Part shown: one piece after another, positions 1 through 8,272 of the stretch | Position numbering within the stretch: position 1 is the first letter of the stretch | How the letters are laid out: each line of letters opens with the position of its first letter | Assembly (NCBI RefSeq): GCF_045920555.1 | Contig: NZ_CP174509.1 | Span: 806,001-870,000 of the forward strand | DNA: 64,000 nucleotides | Reading direction: 5' to 3' | DNA from: Pseudalkalibacillus sp045920555 | Lineage (GTDB): Bacteria > Bacillota > Bacilli > Bacillales > Fictibacillaceae | Translations under genes and position numbers: made by a program | Notes under the pieces: model-generated | What the model saw: the letters and a program-made list of their open reading frames with translations, nothing else | What the model was told of the DNA's origin: nothing | The model's database searches: none

Positions 1-981
1 TTTACTCGTTTAAGTATCGGCGGTGAATATGCATGGGTTGGCGTACTTATTACAGTTGTTGCTTTAGCCATCGGTTTCGCATATTCGCGTATGTTCAATG
101 AAGCTCTTAAGAAATGGAAGCCAGGCTTGGTCGCTGGATTTTTATTTTTTCTTCTTTACGTACTCATCCTTTATATCCATGTAGACTTTTTACCCGTTCG
201 ATTTTATTTCATATATTTCTTCTCTTTTTATACACTTTACTTTCTATTGATCCTTTTAATCGACCGGTTAATAAGAATAAATTTGCAGTTGGAAGAGACG
301 ATCTATTTAGGGAAGCTTTCTGTACTTGGACAGATGGCAGCCTCTATTGCACATGAAATCAGGAATCCTCTAACGACTGTACGGGGGCTGATCCAGTTTC
401 TCTCCTGCCATACGAAGGACGATCAGTTGAAACAACATGCACCTTTGATCATTGACGAATTGGATCGAAGTAACAAGATCATATCTGATTATCTTTCTTT
501 AGTAAGACCAAGTGAAATGAAGTTGCGTAATGTCGACTTGAAAGAAGTTGTGGAAGACATCACCCATTTATTATCACCTCTTGCCGTCTTTAATAGTGTG
601 ATAATAAAACCTGAGCTTTCCAAGCAGCATTTAGTAAAAGCAGATGACCACCAATTAAAACAGTGTTTGATTAATCTTATAAAAAACGGGATAGAGGCGA
701 GTGAGGGTGGCGGAACCATTTCTATAAGAGATGAAGTGAACACTGTCGATACCGTAGATCTCATCATTGAAGATACAGGGAAAGGAATGACAAAGGAAGA
801 AGTCCAAAAGGTAGGACTTCCGTTTTATACTACAAAAACCAAAGGGACTGGATTAGGGACGATGATCACATTCCGTCTGATCAGAAATATGAAGGGATCT
901 ATTTCTTACAATAGTACACCGGAAAAAGGAACATCTGTAATCGTTAGACTACCTGTCGCCACAAATGGGGAAAAGGAATGA
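1..981 (+). CDS. Sensor histidine kinase, KinB/LytS-like membrane type (5' truncated)
   Basis: The frame is open from base 1, so the N-terminus lies outside the window; the first internal ATG is at 91. Several hydrophobic membrane segments come first, then a linker and the phosphoacceptor motif AHEIRNPLT, with the His at residue 88 counted from the ATG at 91. A HATPase domain follows with an N-box (NLIKNGIEA), G1 (EDTGKGM) and a late G box (GTGLG). The H-box resembles Bacillus sporulation kinases of the KinB/KinE type, so phosphorelay input is a reasonable inference. No response regulator gene is adjacent, as is usual for orphan sporulation kinases. The signal sensed is unknown. Confidence 0.85.
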   Translation, partial: FTRLSIGGEYAWVGVLITVVALAIGFAYSRMFNEALKKWKPGLVAGFLFFLLYVLILYIHVDFLPVRFYFIYFFSFYTLYFLLILLIDRLIRINLQLEETIYLGKLSVLGQMAASIAHEIRNPLTTVRGLIQFLSCHTKDDQLKQHAPLIIDELDRSNKIISDYLSLVRPSEMKLRNVDLKEVVEDITHLLSPLAVFNSVIIKPELSKQHLVKADDHQLKQCLINLIKNGIEASEGGGTISIRDEVNTVDTVDLIIEDTGKGMTKEEVQKVGLPFYTTKTKGTGLGTMITFRLIRNMKGSISYNSTPEKGTSVIVRLPVATNGEKE

Positions 982-1126
982 GCGAGATGTTCAAGCTTGT
1001 TCTATGCTTTTGAAAAAACTTTCCTGATATAACAAAATTGTCAAAAAGTCAAGTCTTTATTTATCCAAAATCAGGCAATATAGTATCCTTATGGATTTAT
1101 AATTTTGTTAGGAAAGGTAATGATAG

Positions 1127-2239
1127 ATGAAAGTATTTCTTGGTTTATTCGCTTCTTTAGTCCTTTTGCTTGCGAGCTGTTCCCTTCCTTCTACTCAGAC
1201 GAGGGAAGGTGAAGTGAATGCTCAACCATCTACCAAAAACGAAACTGACAATCAATCTACTAATGAAATACAGGAAAAGCCCAAGTTAGATGAAATAGTA
1301 AATCCTATAACAATTTCTTTTACAGGAGATATACTGTTGGATAGTTGGGTTGGAGCAGCGATCGAACAAAACGGTGTCGATTTTCCATACCAACATACCA
1401 AGCATATCCTTCAAAAATCCGATATTACCGTAGGAAACCTTGAAACAGCTGTATCGACACGAGGTACTCCCGAAGAAAAACGATTTGCTTTCCGATCTAA
1501 GCCAGAGACACTTCAAGGTCTTGCAAATGCAGGTTATGACATGGTAAGCATCGCAAACAACCATACCCTTGATTATGGAATGGACGCTTTGTTTGATACG
1601 ATGGATCATTTGGATAATCATGGAATAGGATATAGCGGTGCAGGAAAAAACGAGGAAGAAGCCTTTACTGCTTATTATAAGACGGTGAATGGAAAGAAAA
1701 TCGCAATTCTAGGATTAAGCAGGGTATTGCCATATGCCGAATGGGCAGCAAGACCAGAAAGTCCTGGAATTGCATCTGCATATACATATGAGCCGATGAT
1801 GGAATATGTAGAGAAAGCTGTTGAGCACTCAGATTATACGATTGTATTTATCCATTGGAATAAAGAGAGGGAAGATTACCCAGAGGATTATGCACGGGTG
1901 ATGGCGCGAGAGTTCATTGATGCAGGGGTTGCAGCTGTATTGGGAAGTCATAGCCACTCATTGATGGGAATCGAATATTACAAAGGGGCTCCCATCTATT
2001 ATAGTTTAGGAAACTTCGTATTCACTCAATCTAAAAGTCATAAGGGTCAAGAGAGTATGATTGTGAACCTGTCTATTGAAAAGAATGAAATAAAGTCGCA
2101 AATCATCCCAGCTAAAATCGTCAGTCATCAGCCTACATTAATGGATGAGGGATACAATCGGACCATTATCGATAAGCTTAACCGTCTCTCTTATAATGTT
2201 CAAATCGATCAAAATGGTAATGTTAGTCCGAAAGAATAG
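1127..2239 (+). CDS. CapA-family metallophosphatase-like lipoprotein
   Basis: This is a 370-aa protein with a lipoprotein signal peptide (lipobox LLASC) and a short Asn/Gln/Thr-rich linker, then a calcineurin-like CapA fold. Visible motifs are FTGDILLD near the start of the domain, NLETAVS, SIANNHTLDYG, FIHWNKE and GSHSHSL. CapA/PgsA proteins act in poly-gamma-glutamate synthesis or anchoring, but many paralogues lie outside pgs operons. No pgsBC neighbours are present here, so a role in poly-gamma-glutamate is not shown. The ATG is preceded by AGGAAAGG with acceptable spacing. Transcription probably ends at the hairpin shared with the convergent penicillin-binding protein gene. Confidence 0.85.
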   Translation: MKVFLGLFASLVLLLASCSLPSTQTREGEVNAQPSTKNETDNQSTNEIQEKPKLDEIVNPITISFTGDILLDSWVGAAIEQNGVDFPYQHTKHILQKSDITVGNLETAVSTRGTPEEKRFAFRSKPETLQGLANAGYDMVSIANNHTLDYGMDALFDTMDHLDNHGIGYSGAGKNEEEAFTAYYKTVNGKKIAILGLSRVLPYAEWAARPESPGIASAYTYEPMMEYVEKAVEHSDYTIVFIHWNKEREDYPEDYARVMAREFIDAGVAAVLGSHSHSLMGIEYYKGAPIYYSLGNFVFTQSKSHKGQESMIVNLSIEKNEIKSQIIPAKIVSHQPTLMDEGYNRTIIDKLNRLSYNVQIDQNGNVSPKE

Positions 2240-2242
2240 AAG

Positions 2243-2275
2243 AAGGGGTTGGCTCATATTGAGTCAACCCCTTTA
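2243..2275. terminator. Bidirectional terminator between convergent genes
   Basis: An 11-bp stem (GGGGTTGGCTC pairing with GAGTCAACCCC, one G-U) has a 5-nt loop and T-rich flanks on both sides. It lies between the stop codons of the CapA-like gene and the penicillin-binding protein gene. Confidence 0.8.
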
Positions 2276-2277
2276 GG

Positions 2278-4845
2278 TTAGTCGTCATCCTTATACTCAT
2301 CATCTGGTTTTTTGTCTGAGCTATCACTAGAACTGCTGCTAGCAGAGCCATTTTCAGAATTGCTGTCATCAGCTCCGTTGTTATCATCGGAAGTATCGCC
2401 ATCTTCATCACTTGATCTGCTGTCTCCTCCGGAACCATCATCACCGGAACCACCGTCATCGCCGGATCCATCATCACCACCGGAACCACCGTCATCGCCG
2501 GAACCATCATCATCACCGGAACCACCGTCATCGCCGGATCCATCGTCATCGCCGGAACCATCATCATCACCGGATCCACCGTCATCGCCGGATCCACCGT
2601 CATCGCCGGATCCATTGTCACCACCGGATCCACCATCATCGCCGGATCCACCGTCATCGCCGGAACCATCATCACCGGATCCACCGTCACCGTCGGAACC
2701 ATCATCACCGGAACCACCGTCACCACCGGATCCATCGTTATCACCGGACCCGTCGTCTTCATTAGAGTCATCTTCTTCCCTTTTCTTCTCTTCTTCTTTA
2801 TCGTCATCATCTTTCTTTTTCTTTGGAGGTTTATATTCACTTGGCAAAGCTGTCCCTTCTACATACAGCTCTGTTGTAATACTTGAGGACGGTGTATAGC
2901 TTGAAGCCTTTTTACCGTTACGTTCATCGATCTTTACTTCCTCTACGGTAGACGGCATTACGAAATCCTTTGTTTCAATATCTTTTAAAACATGGGACAT
3001 GACTTCCTTGAAAAGCAGTTTGGCAATAGCCGAATCTTCCTTCGTTACATACTGTTCTGCGGATGTTTTTCCATATCCTGTCCAGACTGCAGCGGTATAT
3101 TGAGTCGTATAGCCGACAAACCAGGAATCTGTTGAGCCATCTTTAATACCTTCTGGAGGGTTTGTTGTCCCTGTTTTACCTGCCAAAGGCAACCCATCGA
3201 TATTTGCGAGTGTTCCGGTTCCTTCACGGACAACATCCTTCAACATATCAGTGACCATATAGGCAGTGTACTGATTCATCGCTTTTTGCGCTTTGGTTTC
3301 GAACTTTTTCGTTTCACCTGTCGGATATTCGATTCTCGTCACGGTATAAGGTTTGTTGTACATTCCTTGATTTCCGAAAGCAGCATAGGCACCAGCCATC
3401 TGTAAAGGTGAAACTCCATCGTCATCGCCAAACCCTCCGATTGCATAGGAAGGATAGGCGTGTTCAAGTGAAATGCCTACATTTTCAGCAAATTTTTTGG
3501 CACGATCGCCGCCGACCTCCATGAACGCTTTAATCGCAGGAATATTGTACGATTTTACAAGTGCCTCTCTCATAGATAACATTCCATGGAATTCATCATC
3601 ATAGTTCTTGAATTCTTTGCCATCGATTTCAAGTTCTTCATCTTCAATCTGATGGTAAGTGGACCATTTTTCATATTCGATAGCAGGTCCATAGTCTAAG
3701 ATCGGTTTGATCGTAGAACCAGGTTGACGCTTGATATCAGTTGCATAGTTGTAGCCTCGCTGGATATCTGCATCGTCAGGATTCCGGTTCCCGCCGATTG
3801 CACGAATTGCACCTGTTTTTGTATCTAATAATACGATACCGGCTTTGAAATCGTCATTCGGGTAAGGGATTACATCATTTCCTGTCATCATTTTTTCAGT
3901 ATAAGACTGAGCATCAGAATCCAGGGTAGTATAAATTTTCAAGCCGCCTGTATAAAGCTCGCTTTCACTGTATCCTTTTTCAAGCAATTCTTCGATGACA
4001 TGGTCGACGAAGGCTTCATAACCTTTGTTTTCAGGTTTTTTATACAGGATTTCCTCTAATTCTGTTACATTGGCCTTCTTTTCCTCTTTTTCTGAAATGA
4101 ATCCCTGTTTTTCCATTGAGGAAAGTACAATGCTTCTTCTTTCTATTGCATTTTCAGGATTTTTGATCGGATCATAACCGTTCGGCCGTTGTGGTAAACC
4201 GGCAAGAAGTGCAGCCTCAGCGACGGTCAATTCTTCAACACTTTTACCGAAATATACATCTGCAGCCGCTCCTAGCCCATATGCACCGTTGCCGAAGTAG
4301 ATTCTATTAAAATACATTTCCAATATTTCATTTTTGGAGTACTTTCGTTCCATTTTTATAGAAAGGTAAGCTTCTTGTATCTTCCGTTTCAACGTTTTCT
4401 CAGGGGATAGATATGTATTTTTTACGACCTGCTGGGTGATTGTACTTCCACCTTCTGATCCCCAACCTTCTGTAATATTGGCGAGAGCTGCCCCTCCGAT
4501 TCTCTTGAGATCCAATCCGAAGTGCTCCCTAAAACGTGCATCTTCTATCGCTATGAAAGCTTGTTTTACATGTTCAGGTACATTTTCGATATTTACTGGA
4601 ATACGGTGCTCCCTACCGGCCAGCTCAGTGATCTTATCTCCGTTCATATCGTATATGGTTGAGGAATTCGCATATTTTAATTCCTTTTCTGTCAAATTCG
4701 GAGCATCTTGTATGAATGCCAGCCCAGTTACTCCACCAGCGACTAATATAAGTAAGAAGACGAGGAAGGTCGCAAGGAATACTTTGAAATAGCCATTTTG
4801 ATTCTTCTCTTGCCTTGCTGCTTTTTTATTTTGGAATCGAGACAT
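2278..4845 (-). CDS. Class A penicillin-binding protein (PBP1A family) with Gly/Ser/Asp tail
   Basis: This bifunctional cell-wall synthase has a cytoplasmic basic N-terminus, one membrane anchor, a glycosyltransferase domain (motifs EDARFREHFG and GGSTITQQ) and a transpeptidase domain with active-site Ser377 in GSTIKP, an SYN motif and KTGTT around Lys557. After about residue 690 a Lys/Glu/Asp-rich stretch leads into about 120 residues of GSGDDG-type repeats and a Ser/Asp-rich end. An upstream GTG at 4854 sits only 2 nt from the AAAGG and was rejected in favour of the ATG at 4845. The tail length is unusual; B. subtilis PonA also has a low-complexity tail, but of different composition. The gene is monocistronic and convergent with the CapA-like gene. 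Confidence 0.9.
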   Translation of the reverse strand: MSRFQNKKAARQEKNQNGYFKVFLATFLVFLLILVAGGVTGLAFIQDAPNLTEKELKYANSSTIYDMNGDKITELAGREHRIPVNIENVPEHVKQAFIAIEDARFREHFGLDLKRIGGAALANITEGWGSEGGSTITQQVVKNTYLSPEKTLKRKIQEAYLSIKMERKYSKNEILEMYFNRIYFGNGAYGLGAAADVYFGKSVEELTVAEAALLAGLPQRPNGYDPIKNPENAIERRSIVLSSMEKQGFISEKEEKKANVTELEEILYKKPENKGYEAFVDHVIEELLEKGYSESELYTGGLKIYTTLDSDAQSYTEKMMTGNDVIPYPNDDFKAGIVLLDTKTGAIRAIGGNRNPDDADIQRGYNYATDIKRQPGSTIKPILDYGPAIEYEKWSTYHQIEDEELEIDGKEFKNYDDEFHGMLSMREALVKSYNIPAIKAFMEVGGDRAKKFAENVGISLEHAYPSYAIGGFGDDDGVSPLQMAGAYAAFGNQGMYNKPYTVTRIEYPTGETKKFETKAQKAMNQYTAYMVTDMLKDVVREGTGTLANIDGLPLAGKTGTTNPPEGIKDGSTDSWFVGYTTQYTAAVWTGYGKTSAEQYVTKEDSAIAKLLFKEVMSHVLKDIETKDFVMPSTVEEVKIDERNGKKASSYTPSSSITTELYVEGTALPSEYKPPKKKKDDDDKEEEKKREEDDSNEDDGSGDNDGSGGDGGSGDDGSDGDGGSGDDGSGDDGGSGDDGGSGGDNGSGDDGGSGDDGGSGDDDGSGDDDGSGDDGGSGDDDGSGDDGGSGGDDGSGDDGGSGDDGSGGDSRSSDEDGDTSDDNNGADDSNSENGSASSSSSDSSDKKPDDEYKDDD
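2410..2757. repeat. In-frame minisatellite coding the Gly/Ser/Asp tail of the PBP
   Basis: The region consists of degenerate 15-18 bp units. On the plus strand they contain CCGTCATCGCCGGA-type words; on the coding strand they read Gly-Ser-Gly-Asp-Asp-Gly. Unit length stays a multiple of three, so the reading frame is kept. The units are close enough to slip or recombine, so copy number may vary between strains. Confidence 0.85.
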
Positions 4846-4927
4846 TTTGCACACGACCTTTCTTTTGGCTGTTACTTTAAATGGTTGATTTCTGCGTATT
4901 TCGCTTAAACAACAAAATGTGTTAACA

Positions 4928-4966
4928 GGTACTTTTTAAAAATTAAAGTATTGATTTGAAAGTACC
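4928..4966. promoter_or_regulatory. Inverted repeat in the divergent PBP/osmoprotectant intergenic region
   Basis: GGTACTTT and AAAGTACC are perfect 8-bp arms separated by 23 nt of AT-rich DNA. The element lies 40 bp upstream of the putative -35 of the osmoprotectant operon. It could be a regulator site (for example of a GbsR/OpcR-type protein) or chance; no protein is assigned. Confidence 0.3.
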
Positions 4967-5005
4967 CGGCAAATTCCATTTATAAACATTAGTGGAAACT
5001 GGTGT

Positions 5006-5035
5006 TTGAAATTTTTTAAATAACATTGATATGAT
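5006..5035 (+). promoter_or_regulatory. SigA-like promoter of the osmoprotectant operon
   Basis: TTGAAA, an 18-nt spacer and TATGAT lie about 60 bp upstream of the ATG of the ATPase gene. It is the best hexamer pair in the gap. Confidence 0.6.
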
Positions 5036-5094
5036 GTTTATTAATGGGGACAGAGGGTAATCTAAATTGATGATAGTTAAAAGGGGGAACTTGA

Positions 5095-6213
5095 ATGATC
5101 GAGTTTAAACAAGTCAGTAAAACTTTCCCGGATGGTTTCCAAGCATTGAAGAATATCAATTTTCATGTCAACAAGGGAGAGTTGGTGACTTTGATCGGTC
5201 CGAGCGGTTGCGGAAAAACGACCACGATGAAAATGATCAACCGATTACTGGAACCTAGCAGTGGTGAAATCTTAGTGGATGGGGAGAATATCAGAAACCA
5301 GAATCCTGTCCAACTTAGGAGGAACATCGGTTATGTCATCCAGCAGATCGGACTTTTTCCACATATGACCATAGAAGAGAATGTAGCGTTGGTACCGAAG
5401 ATGAAAGGTTGGTCCAAAGATAAATACATACGTAGAGTCGATGAACTGCTCGACCTTGTCGGACTGGATCCGAAGGTTTTCAAAAAGAGGTATCCATCTG
5501 AACTGAGTGGTGGCCAACAACAACGGATCGGTGTAATAAGAGCTTTAGCAGCAGAACCGCCTGTCGTTCTGATGGACGAGCCCTTTAGTGCACTGGATCC
5601 GATCAGCCGTGAACAATTGCAGGATGAACTCGTCGCCTTACAGGACAACATCCAGAAGACGATCGTCTTTGTAACCCATGACATGGACGAAGCTCTTAAA
5701 ATCGCTGACCGGATCGCGATCATGGATGGTGGTGAAATCATACAATTGGCTACACCGGACCAGATCCTGAGGCATCCAGCGAATCAATTCGTTGAAGACT
5801 TCATCGGTGAGGAGCGGATGAGTAAGGAACTTGGAGGTAAGACAGCTACATCCTTGATGCTCTCTAAAGTTGCGACCGTAAAACCGAGTCGTGGACTTGC
5901 AGAAGCGTTACAACTCATGAAAACCTATACTGTCGATAGTTTGATGGTGACGAAATCGAAGGGAGAACTTCAAGGCATTTTGGAACTCCCCAAATTGGAA
6001 AATCATTATGGTGATGAATCGAAAAAGGTGGAAGATATCATGTCTCCGGTTGCTCATTCTGTAACGACCGAAACAAACTATACAGACATTGCAGAAATCT
6101 TCGCAAAGCACCAAGTTACTATAATACCAGTTTTAGACGAGGGCAGGCTGGTCGGCTTGATTACGAGATCAAGCATGATGAGAGGCCTTGCTGGAATGAA
6201 ACAAACCGTATAG
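5095..6213 (+). CDS. opuCA: Glycine betaine/choline/carnitine ABC importer, ATPase with CBS domains
   Basis: This 372-aa ATPase has Walker A GPSGCGKTT, the signature LSGGQQQR, Walker B VVLMDEP and the switch His in FVTHDMDE. The C-terminal ~120 residues form two CBS domains, which in OpuCA/ProV-type ATPases sense ionic strength or nucleotide. It is the first gene of an operon with a permease (15 bp later) and a lipoprotein receptor (12 bp later). The OpuB/OpuC/OsmU family assignment is firm; the substrate (betaine, carnitine or choline) cannot be read from sequence. Confidence 0.88.
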   Translation: MIEFKQVSKTFPDGFQALKNINFHVNKGELVTLIGPSGCGKTTTMKMINRLLEPSSGEILVDGENIRNQNPVQLRRNIGYVIQQIGLFPHMTIEENVALVPKMKGWSKDKYIRRVDELLDLVGLDPKVFKKRYPSELSGGQQQRIGVIRALAAEPPVVLMDEPFSALDPISREQLQDELVALQDNIQKTIVFVTHDMDEALKIADRIAIMDGGEIIQLATPDQILRHPANQFVEDFIGEERMSKELGGKTATSLMLSKVATVKPSRGLAEALQLMKTYTVDSLMVTKSKGELQGILELPKLENHYGDESKKVEDIMSPVAHSVTTETNYTDIAEIFAKHQVTIIPVLDEGRLVGLITRSSMMRGLAGMKQTV

Positions 6214-6228
6214 AAATGAGGTATATCA

Positions 6229-6879
6229 TTGGATTGGAACAGTTTTTTTGACACATTCATAAATAGATGGCCCACGATTCTCACCGCTCTTCAGGAGCAT
6301 TTGTATCTTTCGTTCGTCTCGATCCTGATCGGTATTTTGATATCAGTGCCATTAGGAATTATCATATCCCGTTTGAAAAAGATCGCTGAATTCGTCATCG
6401 GGGTCACGGCTGTTTTCCAGACGATTCCGAGTTTAGCTTTGTTCGGATTCCTGTTACCCGTTTTCGGAATCGGGAGTACACCCGCGATCATCGCATTGAT
6501 GATCTATGCCCTTTTACCAATTTTAAGAAATACATACACAGGAATCGTGGGTGTCGATGATTCATTAATCCAGGCTGGAAAAGGTATGGGAATGACATCG
6601 GGGCAAATACTATGGAAAATCGAACTTCCCCTGGCTCTGCCTGTCATCATGGCGGGAATCAGGACCGCAACGGTACTGACAATCGGGGTTGCCACATTAG
6701 CGACCTTCATTGGGGCAGGCGGTCTCGGCGATGTCATCTATAGAGGCCTAAGCACATTGAATAATGAGTTGGTTTTAGCTGGCGCGGTCCCGGCTGCATT
6801 ACTTGCAATCTTTTTTGACTCGATTTTAAAAGGGATCGAGCGTATCGTTACGCCAAAAGGACTTAAAAAACAAGACTAG
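6229..6879 (+). CDS. opuCB: Osmoprotectant ABC importer permease
   Basis: This 216-aa integral membrane protein has about six hydrophobic segments. The BPD-type EAA loop region reads DDSLIQAGKGMGMTSGQILWKIE. It starts at TTG (6229) behind a GAGG. OpuC operons of Bacillus and Listeria usually carry a second permease gene after the receptor, but none is present here. The transporter is therefore predicted to use this permease as a homodimer, or to borrow a partner encoded elsewhere. Confidence 0.85.
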   Translation: MDWNSFFDTFINRWPTILTALQEHLYLSFVSILIGILISVPLGIIISRLKKIAEFVIGVTAVFQTIPSLALFGFLLPVFGIGSTPAIIALMIYALLPILRNTYTGIVGVDDSLIQAGKGMGMTSGQILWKIELPLALPVIMAGIRTATVLTIGVATLATFIGAGGLGDVIYRGLSTLNNELVLAGAVPAALLAIFFDSILKGIERIVTPKGLKKQD

Positions 6880-6891
6880 GAGGATCTCATT

Positions 6892-7785
6892 TTGAAAAAG
6901 ATGTTGTTACCGATTTTACTATTGATGTTGATTGTTGCCGGTTGCGGTGGTGGAGGAGCTGGAGGTGACACACTTGTCATCTCAGGTAAAAAATGGACTG
7001 AGCAATATATCCTTCCGCATTTGATGGCTGAATATATCAAGGCGAACACGGATTATGATGTACAAGTGAAAGAAGGTCTTGGGGAGGTCGATGTCCTGAC
7101 CAAAGCGATGGAAAGTGGAGATATCGACATGTATGTTGAATATTCAGGTACTGGATATCTAGCCGTTTTAAAGGAAGAGTATAACCCAGACCAATCCGCT
7201 GAGGAAGTATATGAAGCAACGAAAAAAGGATATAAGGAAGAAAAGGACATCGTCTGGTTGCCTCCGCTTGGATTCGAGAACAATTATGGATTGGCGATGA
7301 CGGAAGATACGTATAATCAATTAGGTGTCAAAACAACTTCGGAATTAGCCGAAAAATCGGATGATCTTGTCTTTGCAGCACCGCCGGAATTCTATGAAAG
7401 ACCAGACGGATTCGATCCGTATGTCAAAACGTACGATCTCAACTTTAAAAGTAAAGAAAGCCTGGATCCGAACTTGATGTATAACGCTGTCAAGGACGGT
7501 GAGGTCGATCTCATCACTGCATTCACGACAGATGGACGTATAGAGCGGTTCAATTTAAAGATCTTGGAGGACGATAAGAACTTCTTCCCACCATATTATG
7601 CTGCACCATTGATCCGTCAGGAAGCATTAGATAAATTCCCTGATGTGGAAAAAGTGATGAAAGAGCTTGAAGGTCAGATTTCATCTGAGGAAATAGCTGA
7701 AATGAATGCAAAAGTCGATATCGACAATGAGGATCCACAACAAGTAGCAATCGACTTCCTGAAACAAAAAGGGCTTATCGATTAA
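6892..7785 (+). CDS. opuCC: Osmoprotectant ABC importer substrate-binding lipoprotein
   Basis: This 297-aa protein of the OpuAC/OsmX quaternary-ammonium family starts at TTG with an ideal AGGAGG upstream. A lipoprotein signal ends at IVAGCGG. The mature protein shows family landmarks such as ISGKKWTEQYIL, the GxGxVDVLTKA region and DMYVEYSGTG, the last characteristic of receptors for choline-type compounds. It closes the three-gene operon; a strong terminator lies 180 bp downstream. Confidence 0.87.
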   Translation: MKKMLLPILLLMLIVAGCGGGGAGGDTLVISGKKWTEQYILPHLMAEYIKANTDYDVQVKEGLGEVDVLTKAMESGDIDMYVEYSGTGYLAVLKEEYNPDQSAEEVYEATKKGYKEEKDIVWLPPLGFENNYGLAMTEDTYNQLGVKTTSELAEKSDDLVFAAPPEFYERPDGFDPYVKTYDLNFKSKESLDPNLMYNAVKDGEVDLITAFTTDGRIERFNLKILEDDKNFFPPYYAAPLIRQEALDKFPDVEKVMKELEGQISSEEIAEMNAKVDIDNEDPQQVAIDFLKQKGLID

Positions 7786-7802
7786 ATAGACGACCAATAT
7801 TT

Positions 7803-7884
7803 AGCGGACATAGGAAGCCCTTATTTGCTCAAAAACCCCATCCTTTACAAAAAAAATAGAGGACACCAGAGACCTTATTTGGTG
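7803..7884. repeat. Dispersed GGACA/CCTTATTTG intergenic repeat (copy 1)
   Basis: Two imperfect units, about 55 bp apart, begin AGCGGACA and AGAGGACA and each reaches CCTTATTTG. The same two-unit layout, including the TTTACAAAAA word between units, occurs at 63925-64000. It lies in the 487-bp gap 7786-8272, which otherwise holds a terminator and a second short repeat. I see no coding signal in this gap. Confidence 0.6.
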
Positions 7885-7968
7885 AAATTCATTATAAATA
7901 ACCTGCTTTTAACGCAAATAACGGAATAGATACCCTCTAAAATTTGTACATTTTTGATAAGGCAAATG

Positions 7969-8005
7969 AACCCATGGAAAAATTTCATTTTCTCCATGGG
8001 TTTTT
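7969..8005 (+). terminator. Rho-independent terminator, end of the osmoprotectant operon
   Basis: AACCCATGGA pairs perfectly with TCCATGGGTT across a 14-nt loop and is followed by five Ts. Confidence 0.85.
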
Positions 8006-8030
8006 CTCGTTGATATAACTTTAAAGGTTT

Positions 8031-8098
8031 ATGCGGTGCCAGGAACCCAAGTGAAACCCTTGGCGCAGTTGACTTCTTAAACGGTGCCTGGTACAGAT
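8031..8098 (-). repeat. GTGCCTGGCAC-type intergenic repeat (copy 1)
   Basis: The reverse complement shows CAGGCACC at one side, an AAGTCAA/CCAAGGG core and TTCCTGGCACC at the other. The same order of words occurs at 25040-25104. This is a short dispersed element of a kind common in Bacillus intergenic DNA; its function is unknown. Confidence 0.5.
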
Positions 8099-8272
8099 AC
8101 TGTGGTACACATACTTATTTTAGGGTATGGGTTAAAACATTAGTACTATGATTATATGAACAGGACCTACTTAACACTTCTATCTATTGCTTGATTGTCT
8201 CCAACATGAAAATCCTCGAAAATTGTATTTGTATGAAAAGTTAGATAATTATTATTTGGGGAGGCAACATGA

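Noticed and set aside
2410..2757. Possible CRISPR-like repeat array
   Set aside because: Units are 15-18 bp, degenerate, without unique spacers, and lie inside a coding frame.
2223..2840. Long Met/Val/Pro-rich minus frame and long Ser/Pro plus frames over the PBP tail
   Set aside because: They are alternative readings of the in-frame minisatellite of the penicillin-binding protein gene and have no RBS.
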